From NCBI GenBank assembly GCA_020631735.1, contig CM036221.1, forward strand, positions 18,085,381 through 18,149,380: a stretch of 64,000 nucleotides of DNA. Reading direction: 5' to 3'. The translations under genes were made by a program, and so were the position numbers. This document shows, one piece after another, positions 55,135 to 64,000 of this stretch; positions within the stretch are counted from its first letter, which is position 1; every line of letters begins with the position of its first letter. Source of the stretch: Saccharum officinarum. Taxonomy: Eukaryota > Streptophyta > Magnoliopsida > Poales > Poaceae. The notes beneath the pieces were generated by a model, which saw only the letters and a list, made by a program, of their open reading frames with translations, was not told where the DNA came from and made no database searches.

Positions 55135-58100
55135 TCATTTCAAGTTGGAGAAGTCAAGTATGTTCAATTCATTCTTCAACTTGTAAAATCTCTTTTCATC
55201 AAGTGGCTTTGTAAAAATGTCGGCTAGTTGATCTTCGGTGCCAATGCTCTCAATGCTAATATCACCCTTTTGTTGATGGTCTCTTATGAAGTGATGCCTT
55301 ATGTCAATGTGCTTGGTTCTTGAATGTTGAACCGGATTTTGAGTCATCTTGATAGCACTTTCATTGTCACAAAACAATGGCACATTCTTGAATTTATTCC
55401 AAAGTCATTCAAGGTGGCTTTCATCCAAAGCAATTGTGCACAACAACTACCGGCACTAATGTATTCGGCCTCGGCGGTAGATAGTGCAACACTATTTTGT
55501 TTCTTTGATGACCATGAAACAAGAGACCTTCCAAGCAATTGACAAGTGCCACTTGTGCTCATTCTATCAATCTTGCATCCACCATAGTCGGAGTCCGAAT
55601 ATCCAATCAACTCAAAATTAGACCCCTTTGGAAACCATAATCCAACATCATGAGTGCCCTTAAGATATCTCAATATTCTCTTGGTTGCTTTCAAGTGACT
55701 TTCTCTAGGTGAAGCTTGATATCTTGCACACTTGCACACACTAAACATCACATCCGGCCTAGAAGCGGTGACATAGAGCAAACTTCCAATCATAGACCGG
55801 TATTGCTTTTGATCTACCATGTTTCCACTATCATCAATACCCAATTGATCATTAGTGCCCATTGGTGTGCTCATTTGCTTAGCATCTTGCAATCCAAACT
55901 TCTTGATCATGTCCTTGATGTACTTGCCTTGACTTACAAAAGTGTCATTCTTCATTTGCTTGATTTGAAGTCCAAGGAAGTAACTAAGCTCTCCAATCAT
56001 AGACATTTCAAACTCATTAGCCATCATATTTCCAAACTCTTCACAAAAGTCTTGGTTGGTTGATCCAAAGATAATGTCATCCACATAGATTTGCAACACA
56101 AACAAGTCATTTCCAAGCTTCTTGGTGAAGAGAGTGGTGTCAACCTTTCCCATCTTGAACCCTTTAGAGAGGAGAAAGTCCCTCAACCTCTCATACCATG
56201 CTCTAGGTGCTTGCTTCAAACCATACAATGCCTTCTTTAGCTTGTAAACATGGTCGGGCTTCTTGTCATCTTCAAAACCGGGAGGTTGCTCAACATAAAC
56301 TTCTTCATTGATGTAGCCATTGAGAAATGCACTCTTGACATCCATTTGATAGAGCTTGATGTTGTGTGCACAAGCATATGCTAATAAGATTCTAATTGCC
56401 TCCAATCTTGCAACCGGTGCATATGTCTCTCCAAAGTCAAGACCCTCAACTTGAGTGTATCCTTGTGCTACTAATCTTGCTTTGTTCCTTACAACCATGC
56501 CATCTTGATCTTGCTTGTTTCTAAAGACCCACTTAGTACCAATCACATTGTAGTTCTTTGGCCTCTCAACAAGTTTCCAAACTTGATTTCTAGCAAAGTT
56601 GTTTAGTTCTTCATGCATGGCATTCACCCAATCGGAATCCTTCAATGCATCTTCTATCTTCTTTGGTTCTTCTAATGAGACAAATGAGTAATGCTCACAA
56701 AAGGATGCTAATCTTGATCTAGTTTGAACACCACTTTGAATTCCACCAATGATTTGGTCCAACGGATGATCTCTTGCAATGCTAGTAGGTTGGAGTATTG
56801 GGAGTTGATTGCTTTCACTTGTTTGACCTTGAACTTGCACTTCATCATGAGAACCACTAGAGCTTGCTTGATTTGTATTAATTTGCACACTTTGGTTGAT
56901 CACATGAATATCATCATCATCAACTTGCATCGGCCTTATATCACCAATGTCCATGTTCTTCATTGCATTTGATAATTGATCTCCTCTCACATCATCAAGG
57001 TTTTGAGCTTCATTTTGAGACCCTTGGGTTTCATCAAACTCAACATCATGAACTTCTTCCAAGGTGCCATTTGTGAGATTCCAAACTCTATATGATTTGC
57101 TTGTGGTAGAATAACCAAGTAAGAACCCTTCATCACATTTCTTTTCAAACTTGCTCAATCTAGTGCCTTTCTTGAGAATATAGCATTTGCAACCAAACAC
57201 TCTAAAGTATGCAATGTTGGGCTTTCTTCCATTCAATAGCTCATATGGTGTCTTTCCAAGCTTCCTATGGCAATAGAGACGGTTACTACAATAGCAAGCC
57301 GTATTGATAGCTTCACTCCAAAATGAATGACTCACATTGTATTCACTAAGCATTGATCTAGCCATATCAATCAAGGTTCTATTTTTCCTTTCAACTACAC
57401 CATTGGATTGAGGAGTGTATGTTGGTGAGAATTGATGCCCAATACCATAATCATCACACAAATCTTCAATTCTTGTGTTCTTGAACTCACTACCATTGTC
57501 ACTTCTAATCTTCTTGATGGTAGTCTCAAACTCATTTTGCACCCTCTTGACAAAAGACTTGAATAGATCATAAACATCACTCTTGTCATAGAGAAAGAGC
57601 ACCCAAGTGTATCTAGTGTAGTCATCCACAATCACAAAACCATACTTGTTGCCACCAATGCTAGTGTATGTTGTTGGCCCAAACAAGTCCATGTGCAATA
57701 GCTCAAATGCTTTTGATGTGCTCATTTCACTTTTACTAGGATGTGAATTTCCAACTTGTTTGCCGGCTTGACAAGCACTACATAGTTTATCCTTTTCAAA
57801 AGTGACATCTTTCAATCCTCTAACTAAGTCATGCCTCAAAAGTTTGTTCAATTGTTTCATTCCAACATGACCAAGCCTTCTATGCCATAACCAACCCATA
57901 CTAGATTTACTAAGCAAGCATGATGTCAATTGTGTCTCACTATCATTGAAGTCAACCAAGTATAAGCTACCATGTCTAAATCCTTTGAATATCAAGTTTG
58001 ATCCATCAACACTTATGACTTCAACATCATCACTACCAAATATGCACTTGAAGCCAAGATCACAAAGTTGTGCCACCGATAAAAGATTGAAATCCAAGCT

Positions 58101-58316
58101 CTCAACTAGCAACACATTAGATATGCTCATGTCATTTGAGATAGCAATTTTACCAAGCCCCTTGACCTTGCCTTTCTTGTTGTTGCCAAAAGTGATAGCA
58201 TCAAAACCACCATTTTGACTTGTATCAATTGATTTGAACATACAAGAATCTCCGGTCATATGTTGAGTGCACCCACTATCAAGCACCCAATGCCTTCCTC
58301 CGGCTTTGTAATTGAC
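55135..58316 (-). pseudogene. Element B pol, one frameshift near the C-terminus
   Basis: The frame opens after a TAG (58317-58319) and holds protease (LDSGCTQH), integrase (HRRLGHVG...[12 protein letters not shown]), reverse transcriptase (YVDDIIFGS) and most of RNase H ([16 protein letters not shown]) in one stretch to about 55395. There a C is missing relative to copy A. The last 83 or so codons (DNESA, then HIDIRHHF, to 55135) continue in the next frame. The glutamine codon that is a stop in A is intact here. The protein would be complete but for that one base. Confidence 0.93.
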
Positions 58317-58329
58317 CTACAAGACAAGA

Positions 58330-60405
58330 TCAATTCTTTTTAGGTACCCAAACTTGTTTGGGTCCTCCAAGGTTAGAGACTAAGCTCTTTGGTACCCAAA
58401 TGACTTTCTTCTTTGAGCCCATCCATGGTGCACCAATGAACTTAGCATGAACACCATTTGTACCCTTGGTAAGTATATAGAAAGAATCAAACTTGATTGA
58501 GGATACATTAGCATTGGATTTCTTGTTCATGCATTGTTGCTCTATGTGACCAACTTGCTTGCAACTTTTGCAATAGCTACCATTGTTCTTCACAAAACGA
58601 GTCTTGTGAGGAGCAAAAGCGGCCTTGCCTTTCTTGGGGTTATAGCCCAATCCCTCTTTGTAGAGAGAAGCTCTTTGGCTACCCAAGCACATAAGCAAGC
58701 GGTCCTCACCACCATAAGCCTTAGCTAAGGTGTGATTGAGCTCTTTTACCTCCTTCTTGAGATTTTCATTCTCAACTATAAGTGTGGAGTCACAAGTGAA
58801 ACCATCACTACTAGATGAGGATGATGTAGATGCGCTACATGAAGGGTTAGTGGGAGCAACAACAATAGGCTTATGACAAGATTCATCAATTATATCACAA
58901 GATATGCCTATGTTGCAAGTTTTAGCTTTCTCAACATTAGTTGGCATGTTTTCATATTTTTCAACTAGAGAGGAATGAGCTTCTTCAAGCTTAGTGTGAG
59001 ACTTTTGAAGCTTCTTATGGTCTACCTTTAGACTCTCATAAGATGCCCTAAGCTCATCAAGTTTTTGCATAAGGTTTTTCTTTTCCTTAAGCAAGCCCTT
59101 GCACTCCTTTCTAGATTCTTTAAAATGTTGAGTGCAATCTTCTAGCATAGTGATTAGTTCATCTTTAGTGAATTCCTCTTCATCACTATCACTATCACTA
59201 GCATTATCATGATCACTCTCATCATCGGATGATACCTTAGCGGCCTTAGCCATGAAGCATGATGGAGTGTCGAAGAGGGAGACCTTCTTTTGGATGGCAA
59301 TGCTAGCATGTCCCTTCTTCTTGCTCTTGTAGTCATCATCATCATCACTTGAGGAATCATCACTATCCCATGTAGCAACATGAGAATCATTCTTCCTTTT
59401 ATGAGAGCTCTCCTTTTCTTGCTTCTTCTTTTGCTTCTTCCTCTCCTTCTTGATAGCATCTTCATCATCACTATCATAAGGACACTTTGCAATAAGATGA
59501 TCCTTGCTATGGCATCTAAAGCATCTCATGTTATGCTCATTCTTCTTGTAAGAGTTCTTCCTCCTCCTTGCACGAAAACCCTTCTTCTTCATGAATTTGC
59601 CAAATTGCTTGACAAAGAGAGCCATCTTCTCATCAATGTCATCACTATCACAAGAGCTTGAGTCTTCATCACTTGATGATTCAATCTTGGATTTGCCCTT
59701 GGATGTGGTGGCTTTGAATGCCACACTCTTCTTCTTTTCATCATCTTTCTTCTCATTTTCCTTCTTCTTCTTCTTGACCAACTCATCCTTCTCATCATCT
59801 TCTCTATATGAATCATCGGTCATCACTTCTTGAAATATTTGTTGAGGAGTTGAATCCTTCAATGTAGTCCTCACTAGCACGGTGATCAATGTATCAAATC
59901 TCTTGGGTAGACTTCTCAAGAACTTCATAGAGAATTGATTGTCCTTGACCTCCTCACCAAGTGCCTTGAGCTCATTGACAATGACTTGCAACCTATGAAA
60001 CATCTCCGGTACACTCTCATCATCTTGCATCTTGAAGCTTGAAAATTTTTCTTGCAAGATATATGCTTTAGCGGTCTTTGTACCTTCGGTGCCCTCAAAT
60101 GTTTCTTCTAGCTTGGCCCAAGCATCATGAGCAATCTCTATGTTCTTTACTTGCTCAAATGTCTTGTCATCTAGTGCCTCATGAAGAGCACTAATGGCAA
60201 TATCATTGCATTGGAGCTTCTTCTCCTCTACCGGTGTAGGTGCTTCCGGATTAGCAACCTCAAATTTTGTTTCGGTGACCTTCCACACTTCTCTATTGAT
60301 TGACTTTAGGTGTGCGGTCATCTTAACCTTCCAATATGCATAATTTGTGCCATCAAAGTGAGGTGCCTTCTTGGTGTTGTTGATATGCAAGCTTAATTGA
60401 GCCAT
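58330..60405 (-). CDS. Element B Gag, intact (691 residues)
   Basis: ATG at 60405 follows the primer site by about 45 bp. The N-terminal half is a copia Gag domain (FDGTNYAYWKVKMTAHLKS and LEETFEGTEGTKTAKAYIL). Zinc knuckle CFRCHSKDHLIAKC is at residues 295-308. A Ser/Asp-rich and Lys-rich middle follows, then a long heptad-like coil (about 430-510) and a second knuckle, CKSCKQVGHIEQQC, at about 612-625. Two knuckles and a length near 700 residues are larger than in most copia Gags. It stops at TGA (58332-58330) ahead of pol in another frame. Confidence 0.93.
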   Translation of the reverse strand: MAQLSLHINNTKKAPHFDGTNYAYWKVKMTAHLKSINREVWKVTETKFEVANPEAPTPVEEKKLQCNDIAISALHEALDDKTFEQVKNIEIAHDAWAKLEETFEGTEGTKTAKAYILQEKFSSFKMQDDESVPEMFHRLQVIVNELKALGEEVKDNQFSMKFLRSLPKRFDTLITVLVRTTLKDSTPQQIFQEVMTDDSYREDDEKDELVKKKKKENEKKDDEKKKSVAFKATTSKGKSKIESSSDEDSSSCDSDDIDEKMALFVKQFGKFMKKKGFRARRRKNSYKKNEHNMRCFRCHSKDHLIAKCPYDSDDEDAIKKERKKQKKKQEKESSHKRKNDSHVATWDSDDSSSDDDDDYKSKKKGHASIAIQKKVSLFDTPSCFMAKAAKVSSDDESDHDNASDSDSDEEEFTKDELITMLEDCTQHFKESRKECKGLLKEKKNLMQKLDELRASYESLKVDHKKLQKSHTKLEEAHSSLVEKYENMPTNVEKAKTCNIGISCDIIDESCHKPIVVAPTNPSCSASTSSSSSSDGFTCDSTLIVENENLKKEVKELNHTLAKAYGGEDRLLMCLGSQRASLYKEGLGYNPKKGKAAFAPHKTRFVKNNGSYCKSCKQVGHIEQQCMNKKSNANVSSIKFDSFYILTKGTNGVHAKFIGAPWMGSKKKVIWVPKSLVSNLGGPKQVWVPKKN

Positions 60406-60450
60406 TTCTTTTTCACCGTAGGTTGTTAAGCCTCAAATAAACGGTGCCTC

Positions 60451-60463
60451 GGCTCCGATACCA
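60451..60463 (-). other. Primer binding site of element B
   Basis: Minus-strand TGGTATCGGAGCC, identical to element A, two bases inside the 5' LTR. Confidence 0.9.
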
Positions 60464-61265
60464 CTTGTAAGGTCCAAATAGGCTAGAGGGGGGGTGAATA
60501 GCCTAATTAAAACTTCTACAAGAATTACTTAACCACGAGTTAGTACGAAAGGTGGCGAGGCAAAAGCACTAGCTCTAACTAATTAAGCAAGCCACCTACA
60601 CAAGTCTAGTACAAGGCTATTCACTAAACACAACAACAACTATAAGCTAGAAACAAGAAGTAATACGAGAGAAGAGCTTCAAGTGATTATACCGCCGTGA
60701 AGAGAAGAGAAATACCAATCAATCAATCATACAAGAGAAATCCTCGGGAAGAGAATGACACAAGAATTTATCCCGAGGTTCACTTGCTTCCCGGCAAGCT
60801 ACTCCCCGTTGTGGCGATACACCCACTTGTCGGTTCGCGAGCTAATCAACTATCAAGAGTCGAGCCCTCGGCGGGCGCCGCACAACCGCACACAAGATGG
60901 GGATCCTCCAAGCCACGAGCTCCACTAGAGTATCCAATTTGCGAACTCCCGCGGGGAAGGATCAAGAACCCCTTACAACACTTGGTGAAGGCTCTAACAA
61001 TCTTCAATTGCGAGCTCAATCACCTCCGCTGCTCCAAGCCGTCTACCGTGTCGGGAAACACGGAAGAGTAACAAGAAATTCGCAGCAACTCAAAGATCAA
61101 GTGCCTCTAGAATGCAACTCTCAAGCAATGCACTTGAATCTCACTCAATCTCACTCAAGATATGCAACTAATCAAAGAGATGAGTGGAGGGGTTGTTCTC
61201 TAGCTCAAAGTATGTCTCTAGTTCTCAAAATGTGCAAGAGATACCCTCAAACCCCGGCCAACGTC

Positions 61266-61273
61266 TATTTATA
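61266..61273 (-). promoter_or_regulatory. TATA box of element B 5' LTR
   Basis: TATAAATA on the minus strand, placed as in the other LTRs. Confidence 0.7.
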
Positions 61274-61319
61274 ACGAAGGGGTACGCAGCTAGCCGTTAC
61301 AGACGACGCAGCGAAAAAC

Positions 61320-61860
61320 GCGCTGACCGGACGCTCCGGTCAGGGTGACCGGACGCGTCCGGTCACTACACGACAGCAAGAAACAGTGCGTGTCAGAACT
61401 AGCCGTTGCCCTGACCGGACGCGCTGAACCGATTGACCGGACGCGACAGTGCCCCGCGTCCAGTCGCATTCCAGTATGCTCCCGTTGAGACCGGACGCGT
61501 CCGATCGCACGTGACCGGACGCGCCGCGCGTCCGATCCTCACTCCGCTTCGCTCTGCCCCTCTGGACGCCTGACCGGACGCTCCGGTTACGTGAGGGACC
61601 GAACGCGCCGGTCGTGCGCTCTGATTCGCTCAGGAGAACTGACCGGACGCGTTGTTGAACTGACCGGACGCCACAGTGCCAGCGTCCGATTAGAGTCCAG
61701 TAAGCTCCCTGGATGACCGGACGCGTCCGGTCATCAGTGACCGGACGCGCTGCGCGTCCGATCATCAAACTGAAAACCGCGTAGACGCTGAACACTGACC
61801 GGACGCGTCCGGTCATACAGAGATCGCGTCCGGTCCAGCGTCCGGTCATCTCTGTGACCT
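61320..61860. repeat. Palindromic GACCGGACGCG array in element B 5' LTR
   Basis: Perfect GACCGGACGCGTCCGGTC units lie near 61348, 61714 and 61797, with many half-sites between. It is the counterpart of 7978-8520. Confidence 0.9.
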
Positions 61861-62469
61861 CCGTTCGCCTCCGTTTCTTTTCCAACTTCCGGCGCAATGT
61901 AAAATAGGCATTTCACTTCTCCAAAAAGCGCCGAATCCCGCCTCGCAAGCTCGGCGGGAGGGAGAGAGGAACCCAAACCCCTCTCTACCGCTTGAACTCC
62001 ACCGCCTTCGCAAATGTGCTAACACCACCAAGTGTACACCACCATGTGCATGTGTGTTAGCATTTCACAATCATTTTCCAAGGCGTTATGTTAGCTCTTT
62101 ACTAGACCCTAATGCATATGCTCAAGACATTGATCTAGTGGCACTTGATTTCCGAGCTAACCGTGATTGCCCCTCTTGATAGTCGGCTATGTATCCTAAA
62201 TCCGGTCAATCACTTCTCTACTCATCTTAGACCGGCAAAAGGAAAACCCTATGGTTATACCTTTGCCTTGCGCTCTTAGTTCCTTCTCTTCCACTTGATC
62301 ATCATGTACACCATATTATGTGCATCACCACCACTTGTGATCTTGTGGCCATCACTCCATGCCACATGCTCCTTCATCACGTGTGTTGCTTGTGCCTAAC
62401 TCAAAACACTTAACACATGGCATTAGCAACTTGGTGTCATTAATTACCAAAACCAAACTTGGGCTTTCA

Positions 62470-63312
62470 CCGGTCACTCAGCACAGTTTCCGTTATTCGA
62501 CCGTTACACCTGACCGGCGCGTCCGGTCATATCGACAGGCGCGTCCATTCAGTGCGCGTCTGGCTGTTTCGAAAGGTAACGGTTGGATTTGTTTGAGGGG
62601 TGTATAAATACATCCCCTCCACCTCTTTTAGAGGTCTCTTGCTCATTTGTTCAGCTGAGAAACACCTTTGAAGTGCAAGGGAGTGCAAGAGCCCTAGTGA
62701 GGATAGAGATTTGCGAATCAAAGTTTGAGAATCCTCTCTAGTGACAAGAGTCAAGCAAGTGTGCATCCATCTTCTCATTAGGCTTGTTGTGGTCAAGTGA
62801 GAGTTCTAGCTTGTTACTCTTGGTGATCGCCATCACCTAGATGGTTTAGTGGTGATTGGGAGTTTGGTGATCATCCGACGAGATTGTGGGTGACCCAACT
62901 CAAGTTGTGAGCGGTTTTGGGTGATTCGCCACGACGGAGTGTCGAAGAATCAACCCGTAGAGAGCACTTGATCCTTGCGCGGATCAAGGGGGAGCTACAC
63001 CCTTGCGCGGGTGCTCCAACGAGGACTAGTGAGGAGTGGCGACTCTCCGATACCTCGGCAAAACATCGTCGTGTTCCTAACCCTTACTTTCAAGCATTTA
63101 CTTTCGTGCATTACTTTCATTGCTTGTTTACTTTCCTAGAATTGCCATGCTAGTCTAGGATTGGAACTTAGGGTGCAAAACTTTTATCGGTAGAATCACA
63201 AGGAACACTAGTAGGTACTAGGAGTGAAGTTTGGCTTGTAGGATTTAATTCTTGCAATTAATTTTTAGAAAAGCCCAATTCACCCCCCATCTTGGGCATC
63301 TTGATCCTTTCA
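62470..63312 (+). repeat. LTR of element C, inner part
   Basis: Resumes at CCGGT after element B, with further GACCGG/GCGTCCGG motifs, a TATA box at 62603-62610, and an end at CCTTTCA just before a primer site. CACCCCCCATCTTGGGCATC near the end parallels the CACCCCCCCTCTAGCC block of LTR A. Confidence 0.88.
62603..62610 (+). promoter_or_regulatory. TATA box of LTR C
   Basis: TATAAATA about 80 bp downstream of the last GCGTCCGGTC motif and upstream of the R region. Confidence 0.65.
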
Positions 63313-63314
63313 AT

Positions 63315-63327
63315 TGGTATCAAAGCC
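63315..63327 (+). other. Primer binding site of element C
   Basis: TGGTATCAAAGCC three bases after the LTR end. Matches the initiator Met tRNA primer site used by copia elements. Confidence 0.88.
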
Positions 63328-63365
63328 GTGTTGCTCTTAATTTAGGCTTCACCGCCTAGAGCAAG

Positions 63366-64000
63366 ATGTCTAATGGGGAAGGACCACCTCTCACTTTTGA
63401 GGGAGACGATTTTCCATATTGGAAATTTCGTATGGAAGCATACCTCGAAGCCATAGATGTTGGGTGTCTTAGAGCTGCAACCGAAGGGCTTCCTCCTATA
63501 AGGGATCCCGCTAACCCAAGTGGTGACGAGGAGAAATACGACCGGTGGAATACAAAGGCAAAAAATGCAATCTACCAGGCACTAGGCAAAGATATCTTCA
63601 ATCGTGTGCGAAATGCCAAAAACACTCATGAATTGTGGGAAAATCTTTGTGCTCTCCATGAGGGAACTAAGAGTGAGCGTGAGGAACGCTATCATATTGC
63701 TTTAAAGAAAATTAATTCTTTTGAGATGCTTCCTAAAGAAAGTGCTAACGAAATGTACACTCGTTTAAATGTTCTTATAGAAGATCTCAATGCTCTTGGA
63801 CTCACTCAAATGAGTCAATCAGATGTTGCAAGGAGGATCTTGAGTGTTCTTCCCGTTGAGAAGTATGGACACATTGTCACCGTACTTCACCAAAGTGATC
63901 TCTCCGCCGCAACACCGACTCAAGTATTGGGAAAGATCAATGCTCATGAGATGTACATGCATATTACTCCGGAAGAGGGCTCATCATCTTCCAAGAAGAA
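63366..64000 (+). CDS. Element C Gag, N-terminal part (runs off window)
   Basis: ATG at 63366 opens a frame to the window end, about 211 residues. GPPLTFEGDDFPYWKFRMEA, then ALGKDIFNRV, then TSWEL-like NTHELWENLCALHEGTKSER and NVLIEDLNALGL are the copia Gag (UBN2-type) pattern, clearly diverged from element A/B Gag. It would form the particle shell. No zinc knuckle is reached before the window ends. Confidence 0.88.
   Translation, partial: MSNGEGPPLTFEGDDFPYWKFRMEAYLEAIDVGCLRAATEGLPPIRDPANPSGDEEKYDRWNTKAKNAIYQALGKDIFNRVRNAKNTHELWENLCALHEGTKSEREERYHIALKKINSFEMLPKESANEMYTRLNVLIEDLNALGLTQMSQSDVARRILSVLPVEKYGHIVTVLHQSDLSAATPTQVLGKINAHEMYMHITPEEGSSSSKK

Larger units (their letters stand above)
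52092..62469 (-). mobile_element. SIRE/Maximus-type Ty1/copia retrotransposon, element B (complete)
   Basis: Full minus-strand element of 10,378 bp: 5' LTR 60466-62469, primer site, intact gag, pol with one frameshift, purine tract, 3' LTR 52092-54072. The target duplication is CCGGT on the right (62470-62474) and CCGGCT on the left, one base off. It is nearly identical to element A and sits at the same point of LTR C. Near-identical LTRs point to recent insertion. Confidence 0.95.
60466..62469 (-). repeat. Element B 5' LTR (2004 bp)
   Basis: Starts TGAAAGCCC at 62469 and ends GGACCTTACA at 60466. It has the TATA box at 61266-61273 and a palindrome array at 61320-61860. Its G/C run lengths agree with the A 3' LTR and not with the A 5' or B 3' LTR. 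Confidence 0.95.

Overview
The window is nuclear DNA of a grass. The evidence is plant genes with phase-preserving GT-AG introns and GC-rich first exons, SIRE/Maximus-type copia elements, many grass-style MITEs, Helitron ends and hAT elements. A panicoid grass (sorghum, Miscanthus or sugarcane-like) is my inference; the species cannot be fixed from sequence alone. A run of exactly 100 N (51658-51757) joins two contigs.

Layout. 1-9359 is a plus-strand SIRE-type Ty1/copia retrotransposon (element A). It sits inside the LTR of a second copia family (element C, minus strand, LTR start at 10164), and C sits in an LRR receptor pseudogene (10165-11195). 11933-13763 is an intact glutathionyl-hydroquinone reductase gene. 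14.0-19.3 kb is transposon debris and microsatellites. 19428-20335 is a two-exon SHAQKYF MYB gene. 20.5-31.2 kb holds two more decayed copies of the LRR unit, a decayed reductase first exon, a 1.34-kb TA-flanked terminal-inverted-repeat element, and fragments of a CDPK and a cytochrome P450. 31.4-41.0 kb is nested transposons: a hAT-like element, Helitron-like sequence, and two solo LTRs (D with E inside it), each with a 5-bp target duplication. 42901-46983 is a seven-exon PWP2 (UTP1) gene. 48368-51248 is an inosine triphosphate pyrophosphatase gene with several lesions. After the gap lies element B (52092-62469, minus strand), nearly identical to A and inserted at the same point of LTR C. Element C continues to the window end with its primer site and gag.

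Two messages dominate. First, 51758-61423 is the reverse complement of 1-9701, including the same nested insertion junction. The second contig therefore looks like another copy of the same locus (a haplotig or misplaced contig) or a large recent inverted duplication. Second, five related LTRs (A/B, C, D, E) share their ends. In each, CpG-rich palindromic or half-palindromic motifs lie upstream of a TATAAATA box. In A, B, C and E the motif is GACCGGACGCGTCCGGTC or close variants; in D it is replaced by a GCGTCTGTCG/CGACAGACGC motif. This U3 architecture is the best candidate here for an undescribed feature.

Host functions are ordinary housekeeping and regulation: ribosome assembly (PWP2), nucleotide sanitation (ITPase), quinone/glutathione metabolism (GHR) and transcription (MYB). 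Several breaks in otherwise conserved genes are one-base losses in G runs. The same kind of change separates the A and B copies, so some apparent pseudogenes may be consensus errors.
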